A stretch of DNA of 64,000 bases from Sordaria brevicollis (taxonomy: Eukaryota; Ascomycota; Sordariomycetes; Sordariales; Sordariaceae). The notes beneath the pieces are model-generated. The model was not told where the DNA came from and ran no database searches. It saw only the letters and a program-made list of their open reading frames with translations. The position numbers and the translations under genes are program-made. Shown here one piece after another: positions 1 through 12,100 of the stretch (its first letter is position 1; each line of letters starts with the position of its first letter). The stretch is taken from the NCBI GenBank assembly GCA_033439795.1, contig JAUTDP010000003.1, forward strand, positions 1,240,001 through 1,304,000. Reading direction: 5' to 3'.

Positions 1-708
<708 letters not shown>

Positions 709-1436
709 GAGGCGAATATCCAAGTATTGCACGCAAGAGCTGCGTAGGCGCATTGACTTAAAGGAAAGTTGGCCGAACTATTGGAATTCCTGGGTGCCAG
801 GACAAAGCGAGACTTGTGAACAGCTTTGGGGTGATATCGAAACGCGTTGGTGGACATCGAGGAGTGGAAGGACTTGTCTGAGCTACCGCGTCACCCACGT
901 CTAGAGATTCCCCATAAAAAAGAGATAAAGGCGATGGGCCGGGGAATGCGAAGACTGGCTCGTGAGCGTACTCAAAGCGAAACTAAATCCGATGATACGG
1001 ATGAAGATAGCAATTATTCAGTTTAGATGCTTGGTTTGGTCATGATGAAAATACGACTTGATATCCTTCTTAAAATTTTGGGTTGTTATAACCTCTTTGG
1101 TGAACGTGATCTTGGTACCTTTTGAGCGCATTCGAATCTCGGTTATTGTATGTTATTAGTACGCTAACTGATGCACAGCCAAGTCTGTAGAGAAAAAGAT
1201 ATTGTCCCATCTGATTCGCTACGTGGATCTCAGGATGCATGCTTCATCTTCTTGATGACCTTGCCGAACGACCAATTCTGTTCACAACTACGGATAGAAG
1301 AAACAGAAAAGTAGAACGAGAAATACAAGGAAGAAAAAAGGCAACGCTGGTGATAATGATACTCGCTGAATTTGCGCTGTGGAAGAGTGCCCAGGCGAAC
1401 CCGAACAGCTCTCCCATAGCACTTGCCCGAAAAGTT
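709..1436. other. Intergenic region downstream of the catalase-peroxidase
   Basis: This stretch holds the presumed 3' UTR of the catalase-peroxidase and no reading frame that I can support. Confidence 0.5.
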
Positions 1437-1516
1437 TGCTCCCGATGGGAATCGAACGGGGGGCTCTCCGTTGGCTTGGCAAGAGCGGGACCACTCAGCT
1501 ACTAAACCATTTTTGG
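1437..1516 (-). pseudogene. tRNA(Gly)-like sequence, probably degenerate
   Basis: Read on the minus strand this resembles a tRNA-Gly(GCC): TGGTTTAGTAGC at the D-arm side, TTGCCAA as an anticodon-like loop, a GTTCGATTCCC T-loop and a CGGGAGCA 3' end. The 5' acceptor strand that should pair with CGGGAGC is missing, and the anticodon and T stems do not pair well. A TATA-like sequence lies upstream near 1548 and a TTTT run lies just past the 3' end near 1428-1433. I infer a decayed tRNA or a tRNA-derived relic rather than a working gene. Confidence 0.35.
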
Positions 1517-2577
1517 CTTATTGTTGAATACCCCAAACACCGCTAAGTCTATATGGGCAATTATGGAAGGGGTTTGGTGGGTACTTCCATCCCATGTTGA
1601 AAATCACAAATCCGAAGTCCCAACTTCTCAACTCCCAACTGCGCTACTTCCACTTGACAGCTTCACAACTTTGCAACCTTGCGATTGTTAACGTCCAACT
1701 TACTTAGGAGTTAAGCGATTTGTTATTTTCTGACTTCACTTTAATCACCCGCTAGTTTAAAACGCCTACCGCCCATCCAGACATTTCTCTCTTCGCTATC
1801 ATTCTTTTCTCTTTCTTCCTGGCCTATGGAATCGCGCGGATCGTGAGTGAACCGAATAGTGCTGCTTGGCCTTAGTGCGATATCTTTTGATGAATGAATG
1901 AATTTGAACTTTTAGTGAAAAAGTGACGACGGGACACTCGCGCGGGTGAATGACGGCCACGGGAAGTTCATTGTCATTGTCTGGACGAGACAAGGCGATT
2001 AGACGTCCTGTTCAATGGCGTTGTTAAGACTTACCAATAAGTCTCAGCCGTGCTTAGAAGATAATGTGTGTAGGACTCAATGATCCGGGCCAGTATGTGA
2101 TGGTTATCAATGGGTTTGCGCGGGTTCAGTGAGAATTGGGTTTGGATGAAAGGTTAGTACAGTGGCTTCTTTGACGTCAAAACAACAAAAGTCACGGGTC
2201 TCGGGACGAGATGCATAGTCAAAAGGTTAACCACAATAGAAGACGTCTCTAGCAGATGACGAGTTGCTTATAGACAGAGGGGTTCGTAATGTCAAAGTAC
2301 CTTTGTGCCAATGCCAGACATCGTCGTCCTTTTGCAATGGCTTTGTTCTCTGCCGCTTATACTATGGTAAGCTAGTCTGCTAGATGAAGGTTTTCAGCCT
2401 CGAACCGGAAGATATCAATGATCCTCTTGCCACGAAAGTTGTATAAATGTGTAACCCAGACTTCCCACCACAAACAATTTCTTCTCGCTCTTTCCTTCAC
2501 ATCCATACCCGCAGAACAAAACCTCTTTGTGCAAAACGCACTCCCACCCTGAACGTCAACGCACAGCCAAGCTCAAA
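1517..2577. other. Intergenic region and promoter of the next gene
   Basis: No supported gene. A TATA-type sequence TATAAAT at 2442-2448 lies 130 bases before the start codon at 2578, and the leader between them is C/A-rich as in many fungal 5' UTRs. Confidence 0.45.
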
Positions 2578-4329
2578 ATGCCCACCGACCATACCCGTAG
2601 CAAAAGAGAGCGCGACCGGTCCAGATCCCCTCATAGTTCCCGTCGCAGTAAGACCGACAAGGGCAAGGGAAAAGAGAAGGACGTATTGGTCCGCAAGCGG
2701 GTCAAGGAAGGTGAATCACCTCGCCGTCCGAACCCGCCCAGTTGGTTATTATGGATGGCCGGCGCTACACCCTCCAAAGAGAAGGGCAAGAAGCACGAGT
2801 ACAGTCTGGAGAAGCGTGGAAAGGGCAAAGATCGTGAGCACAAGGATAGGAACAAGAAGAAGTATCTGAAGGACGAGTCCGACGATGAAGATGGGTATGC
2901 TAGCCCAGAGGAAAAGAAATCGCGGAAGCTACCGGAGACTGTCCAAGTGCGTAGCGGACAACGCGTTCCCAGAGAGGATGACTTGGACAACCTTGATGGT
3001 GAGAGCGTCTATGAGGCCAACATGCGTCGCCAGCGTGAACATAAACATCGACGCCCTAGGCATGAGAATCCTTAGATGGGATCCATGCAGAGTCAGAGTT
3101 ATGTTCGAGCACCGCAGCAAGGGACGTGGAAGGAGACGGAGTTGGAGAGGCAGGCGAGGAGGGAAAGGGAAAGTTGGGAGAGGTTAAGCAGGGCGAGGGC
3201 GGAAGAAGGATCTGGAACAGGTGGAATAGGGCGGCAAGGACACAAAGAGATTCTCATCAATGGAGAGAGATATGTTAGACAAGGCTCGCGGGAACAGTTC
3301 TCGAACAGGGAGGTGCCACTGCCACAACCTCCTCTTCCTGTTGCTACCGAAAGCACTTCCAATGCGGGTGCCGATCAGGGGCCAATATGGCAACGGGTTC
3401 GGGAATTGTTAGAGAGAACCATCGCTATGGGGAATACCTTGACTGCTAGTAGCGCAAAACCCGAGGGGGAAAGGGAGAAAGAGGAGGAGAGAGGGAAGAT
3501 GAAGACCGAACCAACCTCAACTCGCTGGTTGGAATCGCTCCCTTCATTGGGCTTTGGCAACGGGTCTGTTCCGCCACGATCAGCAGCAACTTCCAGTCAC
3601 TCTCACCATCCACCCAGGGGTTCAACCCGCCGCCAACCCTCGTCGAGGAACTACCCAACCAGGAACACGGCTGAAGCCATAGCGGAAGCTAACGCATGCC
3701 CAGACCCGTTTCGTCAAGCATCTTGGGAGAGACGAGCTTGGGAAAACGAGCGGGCTCCAGGGGTAGAGTATGTTAAGCGCCCTGTAATGTCCTCGAATTC
3801 TCGACAGAAGGCCTCGAAATATCACCGCTATCCTCCTGCGCCAACTGCTGTGACTGTTCCCGAGTCAGATGTTAGCAGTCATGATCAGCCGACTCCAGAA
3901 GCAGAGGACCAGACTCACGATATATATCGGGTTCCCTCATTCCGCCTGAACTCAACGCACAATCCTCAACCACAACATCATTCTGCTGTTCCAGCTGCCA
4001 ACACGCGTCGCCGTCGCCGCCGTGGTTATGACGAAGAGTTACCAACGGTGACGGAGAACAGCGGGCCATCGGCTCATGGACACGGTCGCAATTCTTAGGG
4101 AGAATATGCCAACTATTTCCCGCCGTGGTGGACCGAGGAGAAGAAGGGAAGGTGTTTGAAAAACGAGAGAAGAAATGAGGAAGCGAAGACTCGGGCCGCT
4201 CTTCTTGAGGCCAGGAAAAGGGAACTGAGAAAGTTGCATGATGAGAGAGTGAGGGACGTGGATGCAGTGAGAAGGTTGAGGGATCAGGAGGGAGGTCCAT
4301 TCCTAGCACGAGCACGCCGGCGAGGTTAA
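2578..4329 (+). CDS. Basic Arg/Ser/Lys-rich protein of unknown function, frame interrupted by two in-frame TAG codons
   Basis: From ATG 2578 one reading frame runs to TAA 4327-4329 (584 codons), but it holds two TAG codons, at 3073-3075 and 4096-4098. The N-terminal block starts with an RS-like stretch (SKRERDRSRSPHSSRRSK) and is rich in Lys/Glu. The middle block (3076-4095) is Ser/Pro/Arg-rich with a WKETELERQARRERESWERL coiled-coil-like segment. The block after the second TAG also looks coding, with many charged residues (TRAALLEARKRELRKLHDE). No domain is recognised. The TAGs could sit in unrecognised introns (a possible GTGCGT donor at 2947 gives a phase-0, 129-nt intron ending at the first TAG), or be nonsense mutations. 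CAG to TAG is a C-to-T change at CpA, as RIP makes. I found no convincing splice pair for the second TAG. The gene is plausible; its integrity is doubtful. Confidence 0.5.
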
Positions 4330-5126
4330 TCGTCCCTTCCATAAGTAATATTGAGAGATTCCTTTTCTTTTCCGATCATCTCGGCCTTAGGTTATTCTTA
4401 TCATTGTTGCCTGTCGTTCCTTCCCGTGGTGTGCACTCTCTGAAATGCAGGTGGTGATGTCAGTAAATGCAGGCAAGCGCGATGCAGATTGGCGTTTGGA
4501 CATGCCAGGTGCACCTACCGATGCCTCTTTCTCAAGCAGCCACTAGGTACTGCAAATATTTTCTGTGCATGACTTTCTTTTTTCGTCCTTGAACGGTCAG
4601 CTTCGCTACGGTCAGCCAACCTCACACCCACGGGTAATTCATTCCCTTTTTCCAAAATCCAACCAGCCAAGCCATGTTGCGTCCGGAATGGATTGAATCG
4701 GCACTTACTCACTCCAGAGCAGATCCTCTGGATCATCTGGGCTTTTTCGCTTTCCTTTTCTTTCCCCTCTGGAGGCCGGAGAGTGTCCAAAAGCAGCGAG
4801 GAACATCATCCAACAAGTCAGCAATCCACCAACATCAAAGGGATAACTCGATCACACGAAAAAAAAACCAGAGATACCGTCACTGTCATCAGATTCCCAG
4901 CTAAAAGAGCGAGTGTACATCAAGCGATATACCGTCAAGTCCACAACAATGTCCAGTCCAGAATCCGGCATCACAGGTCGTAACATGTTCCAAACAATCC
5001 GGTACCCAGGAAAGACCCAAGCCAAGTTGATCCTCCAAGCATAGCTCATTTTACCTCTGTTACCCATCCTGATCTCCCGTCAAAAGCTCGTTATGCTGAC
5101 CTCTCCCACCGCATGGCTACAGGTGC
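4330..5126. other. Intergenic region left of the RiPP cluster
   Basis: It lies between two genes whose 3' ends face each other. I see no supported gene in it. Confidence 0.45.
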
Positions 5127-5630
5127 TTAGGCCTTGTCAATAGGGATCACGTAGTCCTCAACCGAGCCACGCTTGTCGATCGGAATGACATAGTCTTCGA
5201 CCGAGCCACGCTTGTCGATCGGAATGACATAGTCTTCGACCGAGGCACGCTTGTCGAATCCAATGACATAGTCCTCGACAGCACCGTCGCGCTTGTCGAC
5301 TTCAATCACATAGTCTTCGACCGACGAACGCTTCTTGTCAATGGGAATGACATAGTCCTCGACCGAACCGTGGCGCTTGTCAAAGGCAATAACGTAGTCC
5401 TCGACAGCACCGTCACGCTTGTCGACTTCAATGACATAGTCTTCCACCGAAGACCTCTTGTCAAAGGCAATGACGTAGTCCTCAACGGATGAACGCTATC
5501 CTCCCTCTTAGGTTAGGAACATGAATCTCATATCACTCTCTTGACATAGGGACAGACTAACCTCGGCGGCAGGAGCGGCAAGGACGCTGACGCAGAAAGC
5601 TGCAATCAGAACAGAGCTTGAATACTTCAT
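5127..5630 (-). CDS. phomA: Phomopsin-type dikaritin RiPP precursor peptide with nine core repeats
   Basis: Two exons, complement of 5562-5630 and 5127-5495, joined across a 66-nt intron (GTTAGT donor, CTAAC branch, TAG acceptor), give 145 residues. Exon 1 is a complete 23-residue secretion signal (MKYSSSVLIAAFCVSVLAAP, then AAE). Exon 2 is nine repeats of the form spacer-VEDYVIxxD-KR. In order the cores are YVIAFD, YVIEVD, YVIAFD, YVIPID, YVIEVD, YVIGFD, YVIPID, YVIPID, YVIPID. Each but the last is followed by a dibasic KR or KKR Kex2-type site; the last ends DKA-stop. The hexapeptide YVIPID is the backbone of phomopsin A, a tubulin-binding mycotoxin, so the product is inferred to be a phomopsin-type macrocycle plus analogues. 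A TATAAGT box lies about 130 bases upstream on the minus strand (5762-5768). Confidence 0.93.
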
Positions 5631-6199
5631 GATTGTAGTGGATGCTGGTTGAGGATAGCTGGATAGGTGTAGTCGAGTGGTAAGTGTTCCTGTGGTTGAT
5701 AATGAATTGTGCAGGACTGATGGTTGCTGATAGTCTGACTGTGAGGACGATGCCTTCACCACTTATACCTTCAAGAACCACGTCTCAGTCAGTCCATGCA
5801 TGCGGCCACAGCTAACCCGACTTAGCTCAGGCGCCCTCAATTCCCGTTGCCTGGCTTCCCGGTGCTTTCGTCAGGAAGCGTTTCACCCTCGAGGTCGACA
5901 ATCTGCTGAACCGAAAGCCATCACGAGCGCCACGCAAGCGCATCCAACTCATGATCCGCCTTCTGGCTCGGTAATCGATGAAGCAGTCACCGGCATGAAG
6001 AAGCTGGCGCCCTTACCGTATCCAGTCACACTCACACAATGACCTTGCTCTTCCCATGTGTGCGCATACAAACTCCGACCGCGCCTGAAAGCTTGTGCGC
6101 TGACACCAGCACTTGTGGTAGCATCTCCAAACATCATATTCATGCCACTTCCCACATCCGGCGACAAAGGCCTCATACAATTCACCTGCCCTTACTGTG

Positions 6200-6207
6200 T
6201 TTGGCGC
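6200..6207 (+). promoter_or_regulatory. TTTGGCGC cluster motif, copy 1
   Basis: Exact 8-mer about 570 bases upstream of the precursor start codon. It is one of seven exact copies in the cluster's intergenic DNA. Function is inferred from recurrence only. Confidence 0.45.
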
Positions 6208-6225
6208 TTCCTTGATTTCTTTCAC

Positions 6226-6233
6226 TTTGGCGC
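6226..6233 (+). promoter_or_regulatory. TTTGGCGC cluster motif, copy 2
   Basis: Second exact 8-mer, 26 bases after the start of copy 1 and in the same orientation, followed by further GCGCC and GCGC elements. The close pair is upstream of the precursor gene. Confidence 0.45.
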
Positions 6234-7083
6234 AGCTAAAGCGCCGCGCTTCTTTGAGATTTGGCACTGAGCACTAGTAGGCCCGCGCCGCGCTCCAAGA
6301 AGCTGTATGGCATCAGGGCGCTTGGGCTTTGGGAACTGTTGCGCAAAAGAGAGGATCCAATGCCAATTTGATATTACTATTTCGTCAAATCGGTGGTGGT
6401 TAACGGCTAATCTGCTACTCCATGGGCAGTGTTAGCTGCTCCTTGTCGTTGGTGTTCTGGGTCTTTTCTCACACAGACATCCGGCACTGAACACCAAGTA
6501 GCCATATTGACAGGCTGAATCGTGCAGTGATACATTGCATTTTCCCTTGACATTCCTCGGACCAGAAAGTGTCGTTACTGAACTTCAAACTCTGTCCACT
6601 GGTCAAAGTTTAAGTTCGGTGTCTTGATCCGTCAACCTTCTGCACACATAGAGACATAAGACATAGAGATGTTAGCCTTGGCACGCAGTGGCTCGTCTGA
6701 TGGGCGAGTGTCTTTCAGCGGGAGTGGAAGCAGCTGTTTTGGTTTGACTATGATATCTTGTCCACATCGGAACATGTAGGCGGAACATGCCGAACCGGAG
6801 CAACTTGGCACTCTTTCATTTCCCATTGCCTATCCGAGGTGTGGCGAAGGGTTACTCACATGTTTACTGGAGTGGCCAGTGACTCGCGGTAATCTCTTCA
6901 GTATCTACATTCAGACGCATGTTACTGTTGATGGTCAAAAGTCGAGTGTCGTGTCTGGTTATAGCTCTTCAGCCTTCGCTAACATTGCGCCCAGGCCTCT
7001 TCGTGTGGGAATGTCTCCTTTCCCTATTTCGATGACCCTTGACCGTGGCCCCAACACCTCTCTCGACCATAACTCCCAGCAAC

Positions 7084-9128
7084 TCAAATGAACAACAGAC
7101 CCAAATTTGACCGCTGCATGATTTCCCTCCAATCAACCCTCACCGAAGATGACGAAAGCGACCGATCTCTTCCAAGACTGCCACTGCTTTCCTGGGACAC
7201 AAAATCCGAACCTCTTCTCACACCATCGACTTCTTTCCAGCACTCCTCAACAATGGCCTTTAGTTCTCTCAAACTTCCCAGGGTCGAGTCGACGCTTGAT
7301 AGCCGGTCAAGAATCAGATATTGTTCAAACACCTCTCTCTGCTTCCCCGTGGCAAGACTTGCGCAAACACAATAAGGCCATGCCAAGCTCCTGGGGCTTG
7401 TGGAATCGGGTATCATCTTCCAAGCCACAATTGAGCGCTCAATACTTTCGCTTATCTCAGGCACGCTGACCAGAGGTCCTGACACAATTGCGTGCAGGTG
7501 AGTGAGCAAGGCGTAAGCAAACACAAGACTTTGGAGACGCTTGTCGCCGCCACTCATTTCCAGGCGTTTGATGCTCGCTTCAACTGTATCTTCCAGTCTG
7601 GAGGCCCGGTTGACCAGTTCTCTTATACTAAGGTTGCCCTGGTTTTCCTGGTCTCTCTTCCATTCCTCCAGAGCTGTTGCGTCCATAATCGTCACCAAGA
7701 TCCAAGCCTCACAACCCGTCGTAGCCTCGAACGAAGTGCAGAAGGAGGGAGAAGCGAGAAGTTCTCGGTAAGACGGTGCCCCAAAAGGGATCTTCTTGAG
7801 CGAAGATGATGAGAGGATGTCATTCCAAACCAGAATGGCACGAAAAAAGGAGAGGGCTGTTCTTTCCATAGGGGAGGGGCTCAGTGGTGTTGGGTTGCTG
7901 GTTCCTGATGGGTGACTGAGCGCGAGTTGGTGTTGGTGAGCCTCAGGCTTGGGAGACGACGCGGCGGGCCCGGTCTCACACTCTGAGGGCTGGCGCAAAT
8001 CCTCAAGGAGGATCTGGACTGCGGAAGCCAGGTAAGAGTGGCAACTTTGCATATTTTTCCCCAGAGCCTGGAACAGAGGTCAATAACAACAGCTTAGGAA
8101 ACACTACGCTCAACAAACGCATTCATGCCACTTACCTCTAACAGGGCGAGCTGTACCGAGCATATCAATTTTTCGCCAAACACCGAACCCGAGCATTGTC
8201 GATTGGGATCCGTAAGTCTACAAAAGCTGTCCAAAGCTTGCGCCCTGTGCGATTGATAGTCATGGACTGCTTTGGCGCGAGCATCACCACGTCCGACAAG
8301 GATCAGGGACATGTGATAAGCGCTCATGCTAAGGGAAGCGTGATAAAAGGTCGGTGACCTCATCAGCAGAAAGAGTGCCCAGCTCCTTTGTGTTGCCGAT
8401 GATGAGCGATATGAGCCGTGCTGCAACGGACATGTCTCGCCAATGAAGTGCATAACCAATTCGATATCATTCTCAGAGGTTGGAGGACCACGCATCCCTA
8501 TGCCAGTACTACTGTCGCCTAAGCAGGAGAGACAGAGCGGTGTTGGACCTTCTAGTGTTTGTGTGGATTGACATGGAGCTTCGAGGAGTTGCTGTGGTAC
8601 TAGAGGCTCGGCTGATGATGTTTCAGCCATGACAGCGTCCGTCTGTTCTTGGGCCATCCAGATATCATCGCTGTAACCGGCAGTAAAAGAATCGGGCGCT
8701 ATCGTCAAAGCATCGAGATATTCGAACTCTACCGCTCCATTCCGCTCATGGCCTGGAGAGGGAGACAATGGAAAAGAGAAATTCGACACCAAGAAGGGCG
8801 ACAGAGAAGCTGGCTCGGTGACAGTAACAGGAGGACTACAGATGTCAATAGTACCCCCGGAGGATGTCGATGATTCAGAGACTGATGGATGCGAGGCATG
8901 GCTTTGAGTCGCTGTTGACCTTCGACGCCTTCGAGTTTGGAGTTGAAGCCTGGTTGCCTCTTCCCTCTCTTTGTCTCCCCTGTCTTTCCAGTTGGGTTTT
9001 GGGCCGTACCCATGGCAGAAAATGTTTCGAGATTCGCAGTTGGAGCATGGTGGCCCTCCTTCGAGGCACTTTTTGCGGCGCAGACGGCACGTCCAACATC
9101 CACTTTTGCTGCGTTGACCTGACGGCAT
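7084..9128 (-). CDS. Zn2Cys6 transcription factor, probable cluster regulator
   Basis: Two exons, complement of 8136-9128 and 7084-8067, separated by a 68-nt intron (GTAAGT donor, CAG acceptor), give 658 residues. The start at 9128 is the first ATG in frame before the zinc cluster. Residues 11-38 form the C6 binuclear cluster (C-x2-C-x6-C-x6-C-x2-C-x6-C; Cys 11, 14, 21, 28, 31, 38) in the context SGCWTCRLRRKKC, with a basic Arg-rich linker after it. The rest resembles the fungal-specific transcription factor domain (ENDIELVMHFIGETCP onwards). Regulators of this type accompany ustiloxin and phomopsin clusters; its position next to the precursor gene suggests it controls the pathway, which is inference. 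The fold assignment is secure, the target genes are not shown. Confidence 0.88.
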
Positions 9129-12100
9129 TGAAAAATGGAAAGGAATCGGTTTGCGCAACGTAAGCCTGATATTGCCCAGTCAGCTTGTTGTTGATATTTT
9201 GCTAATCGGTGGCAGTGGACAGGTGACGGCTTACTGAGTGGATGGGAAGGGGTTTGCTCTGGTGTAACAGAGCAAACCTTCTGAGACCAAGACAGGTGTG
9301 GGAACGGGAAACCGATGGGTAGGGTGAGACTGAGGACTTGAACAGAACTTGTGAACGACGACAACAAGTGTCGAAATGTCATTTTCATGACAGAGACGAA
9401 AAGCAAAGGCAATCTGTCGCTTTTTGCAGTCTCATGCCTACGGCCCTTCGTCTGTCTCATGGAGGCCCTCTGCAAGCGCAGAGTGGAATCCAAGATCCAG
9501 ATCCAGAACACTGATTTGTTGACATTCAACCGGGAAGGTGCGAATACCAGCCAAAGCGACGGAAAGGGTCTCCGTCAAGTCGTCAACCACCGAGATGAAA
9601 ATCCGAGGATGCCAAGATCGGACCCTGATTGTTAGTGATCGACATTGCAGGACAGCTGAAAGCTGGGAATACCCTAGAATCTTCAGGAATGGGTAAGTCT
9701 CCCAACTACAGACTGCAGAGACAAGACAAGGCTTTTCCCGATGAGTTATTCGAAAGGCGAGGGGTCCGCGATGCGAAAAGTGAGGAGGTTTAGTTTGGGG
9801 GTTCTGGGCGAGCGGGCGGATAGCTAGCAGAAAGGCCACGAGTGCCCTAGCAAAACGATATCATATCGTGTACGTGATTGGCGAAGTGTCCAAGACGACT
9901 TTGATGCCCAACAAATTGTAGGTCCTCGAGGCTGTTTCATAAAGCAGGTCTTCGGAGATCACTGTTGAGTGACGCTGACGGGTAAGCAGGAAGCTTCATG
10001 GTCGGCGACCTGCAGGGACATCACCAATTTGCGCTTGCTCAAAAGAATCCCAGTTAGTTATTGGTGTACACCAGTATGGGTTCACTTTTACGCCATGGGT
10101 ACTGACATTCGATCTCCTTAGTAACGAGAAATCGGAAGGCATTCCAGCATCCTCATGCTTTCTCTGGATGTTGGCGTCAACTAGCAACATTCAAAAGATA
10201 CGGATTGGGCGCGCCAGAGTGTACCGGGCGACGTTCTTTGAGATGATCTGGAGAAGAAACAAGGTCATCCGCTAACCTGAGCAGTCTCGGTAGTCTGGCC
10301 GAAGCCTCGATGCCATACATGGATCCCACCAAGAGCGCAAGCATACATCTATAGATCCGGGCGGGTAATCGATCTTCTTGTCTCATTGGCCAGGATGCGG
10401 CATGATGTGGGACGGGTAGATGCCGAACCAATCCAAAATTCAGGGGCTAGGCACGGAGCAAACCCCGGCGTGCAATGAATGGCGGCGGACTTCGAGACAA
10501 CAACAGCCAAAGGATCCATTCACCAGTAGTGCCTACTATAGCTGCGGCTGACGAGCAACTTGCCAGAATAACGAGATAAGATACACATTTCCCTCACCCT
10601 TACCCATTTTGAGAAGGCGGTTGAGAAGAATTATACGGATACGCAATAACGTCACGCGCCAGGTTATATTGAAGATCCGGCGCCCTCTCCGCGGTGGTGG
10701 TGGGATGGGCTCACTTGCCCACCGAGGTAAGTAGACACAGCGTTTGTTGGTTTCCCACATAAGATCTGGGCCCTTGTATGCTTTCTAACATCTGCAGTTA
10801 GGTTGGTACCCAAAGCGTGACATCCGCCCTTTGTGTCCCATCCTTGTGTGATACGTATGTCGAGGAATTTTGTTCGCGTCGCCCTTTCCTGTGCTGTGCC
10901 CATCGAAATCTTCCTGTCAGGGTACGAATTCACCACATCCCCTACATCTGTTTTCACCGCTACTTTACATCAACCCTTCTTCTTCCTCCCTCCTCCTTCA
11001 AACTCTCACCTCCATAAACTATGAATAACATCTCTCTCACTTTAGATCCATGAGCTGAATGCTGAACTACCTAGTGCTGCATGATAGCTATGTAAGAAAG
11101 ATGCAATAATTGTAAGTCATCATGGAGCTTTTCGCACGCTCGCCATTTTTGGTAGGGTATCGGCGCAGATTTGAGGAATGGCCTTCCCGGAACGGTGTGT
11201 TATGCTAACTTCATGAAGTACCTCAGGTGTGACTTGGTCCTACAAGTGAAAAGTATTCAATATTCGTGTCTCCAGCTGTGACGTTCCCCACCCCACGGAC
11301 CTTTCCGCAACGGGCCCGGCCCGGTCGTATTGGGACCCGCTTTCCGGCATATCAAGATCGGGACCAAGACTGCGGGACCGCAGGGCCCCGGCGACGTCCC
11401 CCGCTTGGTACAACACCAGGCTTAACACACATGTGAGGTTTCCCCGCTACGTAAACACAATGGGTAGATCTCTTTTGTCCATTTCTTTTACGTAAAACTA
11501 CCCAAGCACGACGGACACCATCGCATAAAGATGTGGGACATGGCTCTGTGAAATCCATTCCTTCGGTTGCACAAGGTGGAGAGGTTCCAGTCCCATGAAA
11601 TTGGTTGTTCCGCGTTATCGGGGATTGCAAGGTAATGCTGATGGTGGCTTGTGTTACAGATAGGTACTCTATCTTGTTGCCGAATTGGAAATGGTGGCGG
11701 TTTCCGCTCCTCCTTCACGAAGCAAGACGCAGTGAAACAGATTGAACGAGCGGGTAACTCCGCGAAGCAACCCCTCCCCCAGAACGCCACTGTTGTACGA
11801 CGAACCACAAAGTCACCGAGTGGTAGCTTTCCCATGTCCGAGACCCTCGAGAAACTATCGATGCTGAAGGCTGGGGAGGTGAATGCGGTTAACTCTTCTA
11901 CCGAGACAAATCAACAAAACGAGTGTTACGTGTGGGGCAGGGTTGGACAGGACGGCTGCGTTTCGACAAAGACCGGGCGTTGGACAATCTGAGTGGCACC
12001 GTGGCTGGGTCTGGTCAGAATGGGATTGTTACTATGTTACTTGTTTGGGGGAGGGTTCATGGAGAGAAGCCAAGAGGAGCGGGATTGGACTGACGCTGGT

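Larger units (their letters stand above)
5631..7083. other. Upstream region of the precursor gene and 3' side of the regulator gene
   Basis: No supported gene. The half nearest the precursor (about 5830-6350) is dense in GCGC/GGCGC elements, including two exact TTTGGCGC copies. It is probably the control region of the precursor. Confidence 0.5.

Noticed and set aside
2447..2869. 140-codon frame overlapping the Arg/Ser-rich gene
   Set aside because: Shadow frame; the frame from 2578 has a clear charged-protein bias and continues much further.
2999..3075. GTGAGA...TTAG as an intron removing the first TAG
   Set aside because: It would be 77 nt and shift the frame into early stops, so it does not rescue the gene.
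5127..5495. CRISPR-like or minisatellite interpretation of the repeats
   Set aside because: The repeats are in one coding frame after a signal peptide, have dibasic sites and conserved cores, and so are explained by a RiPP precursor.
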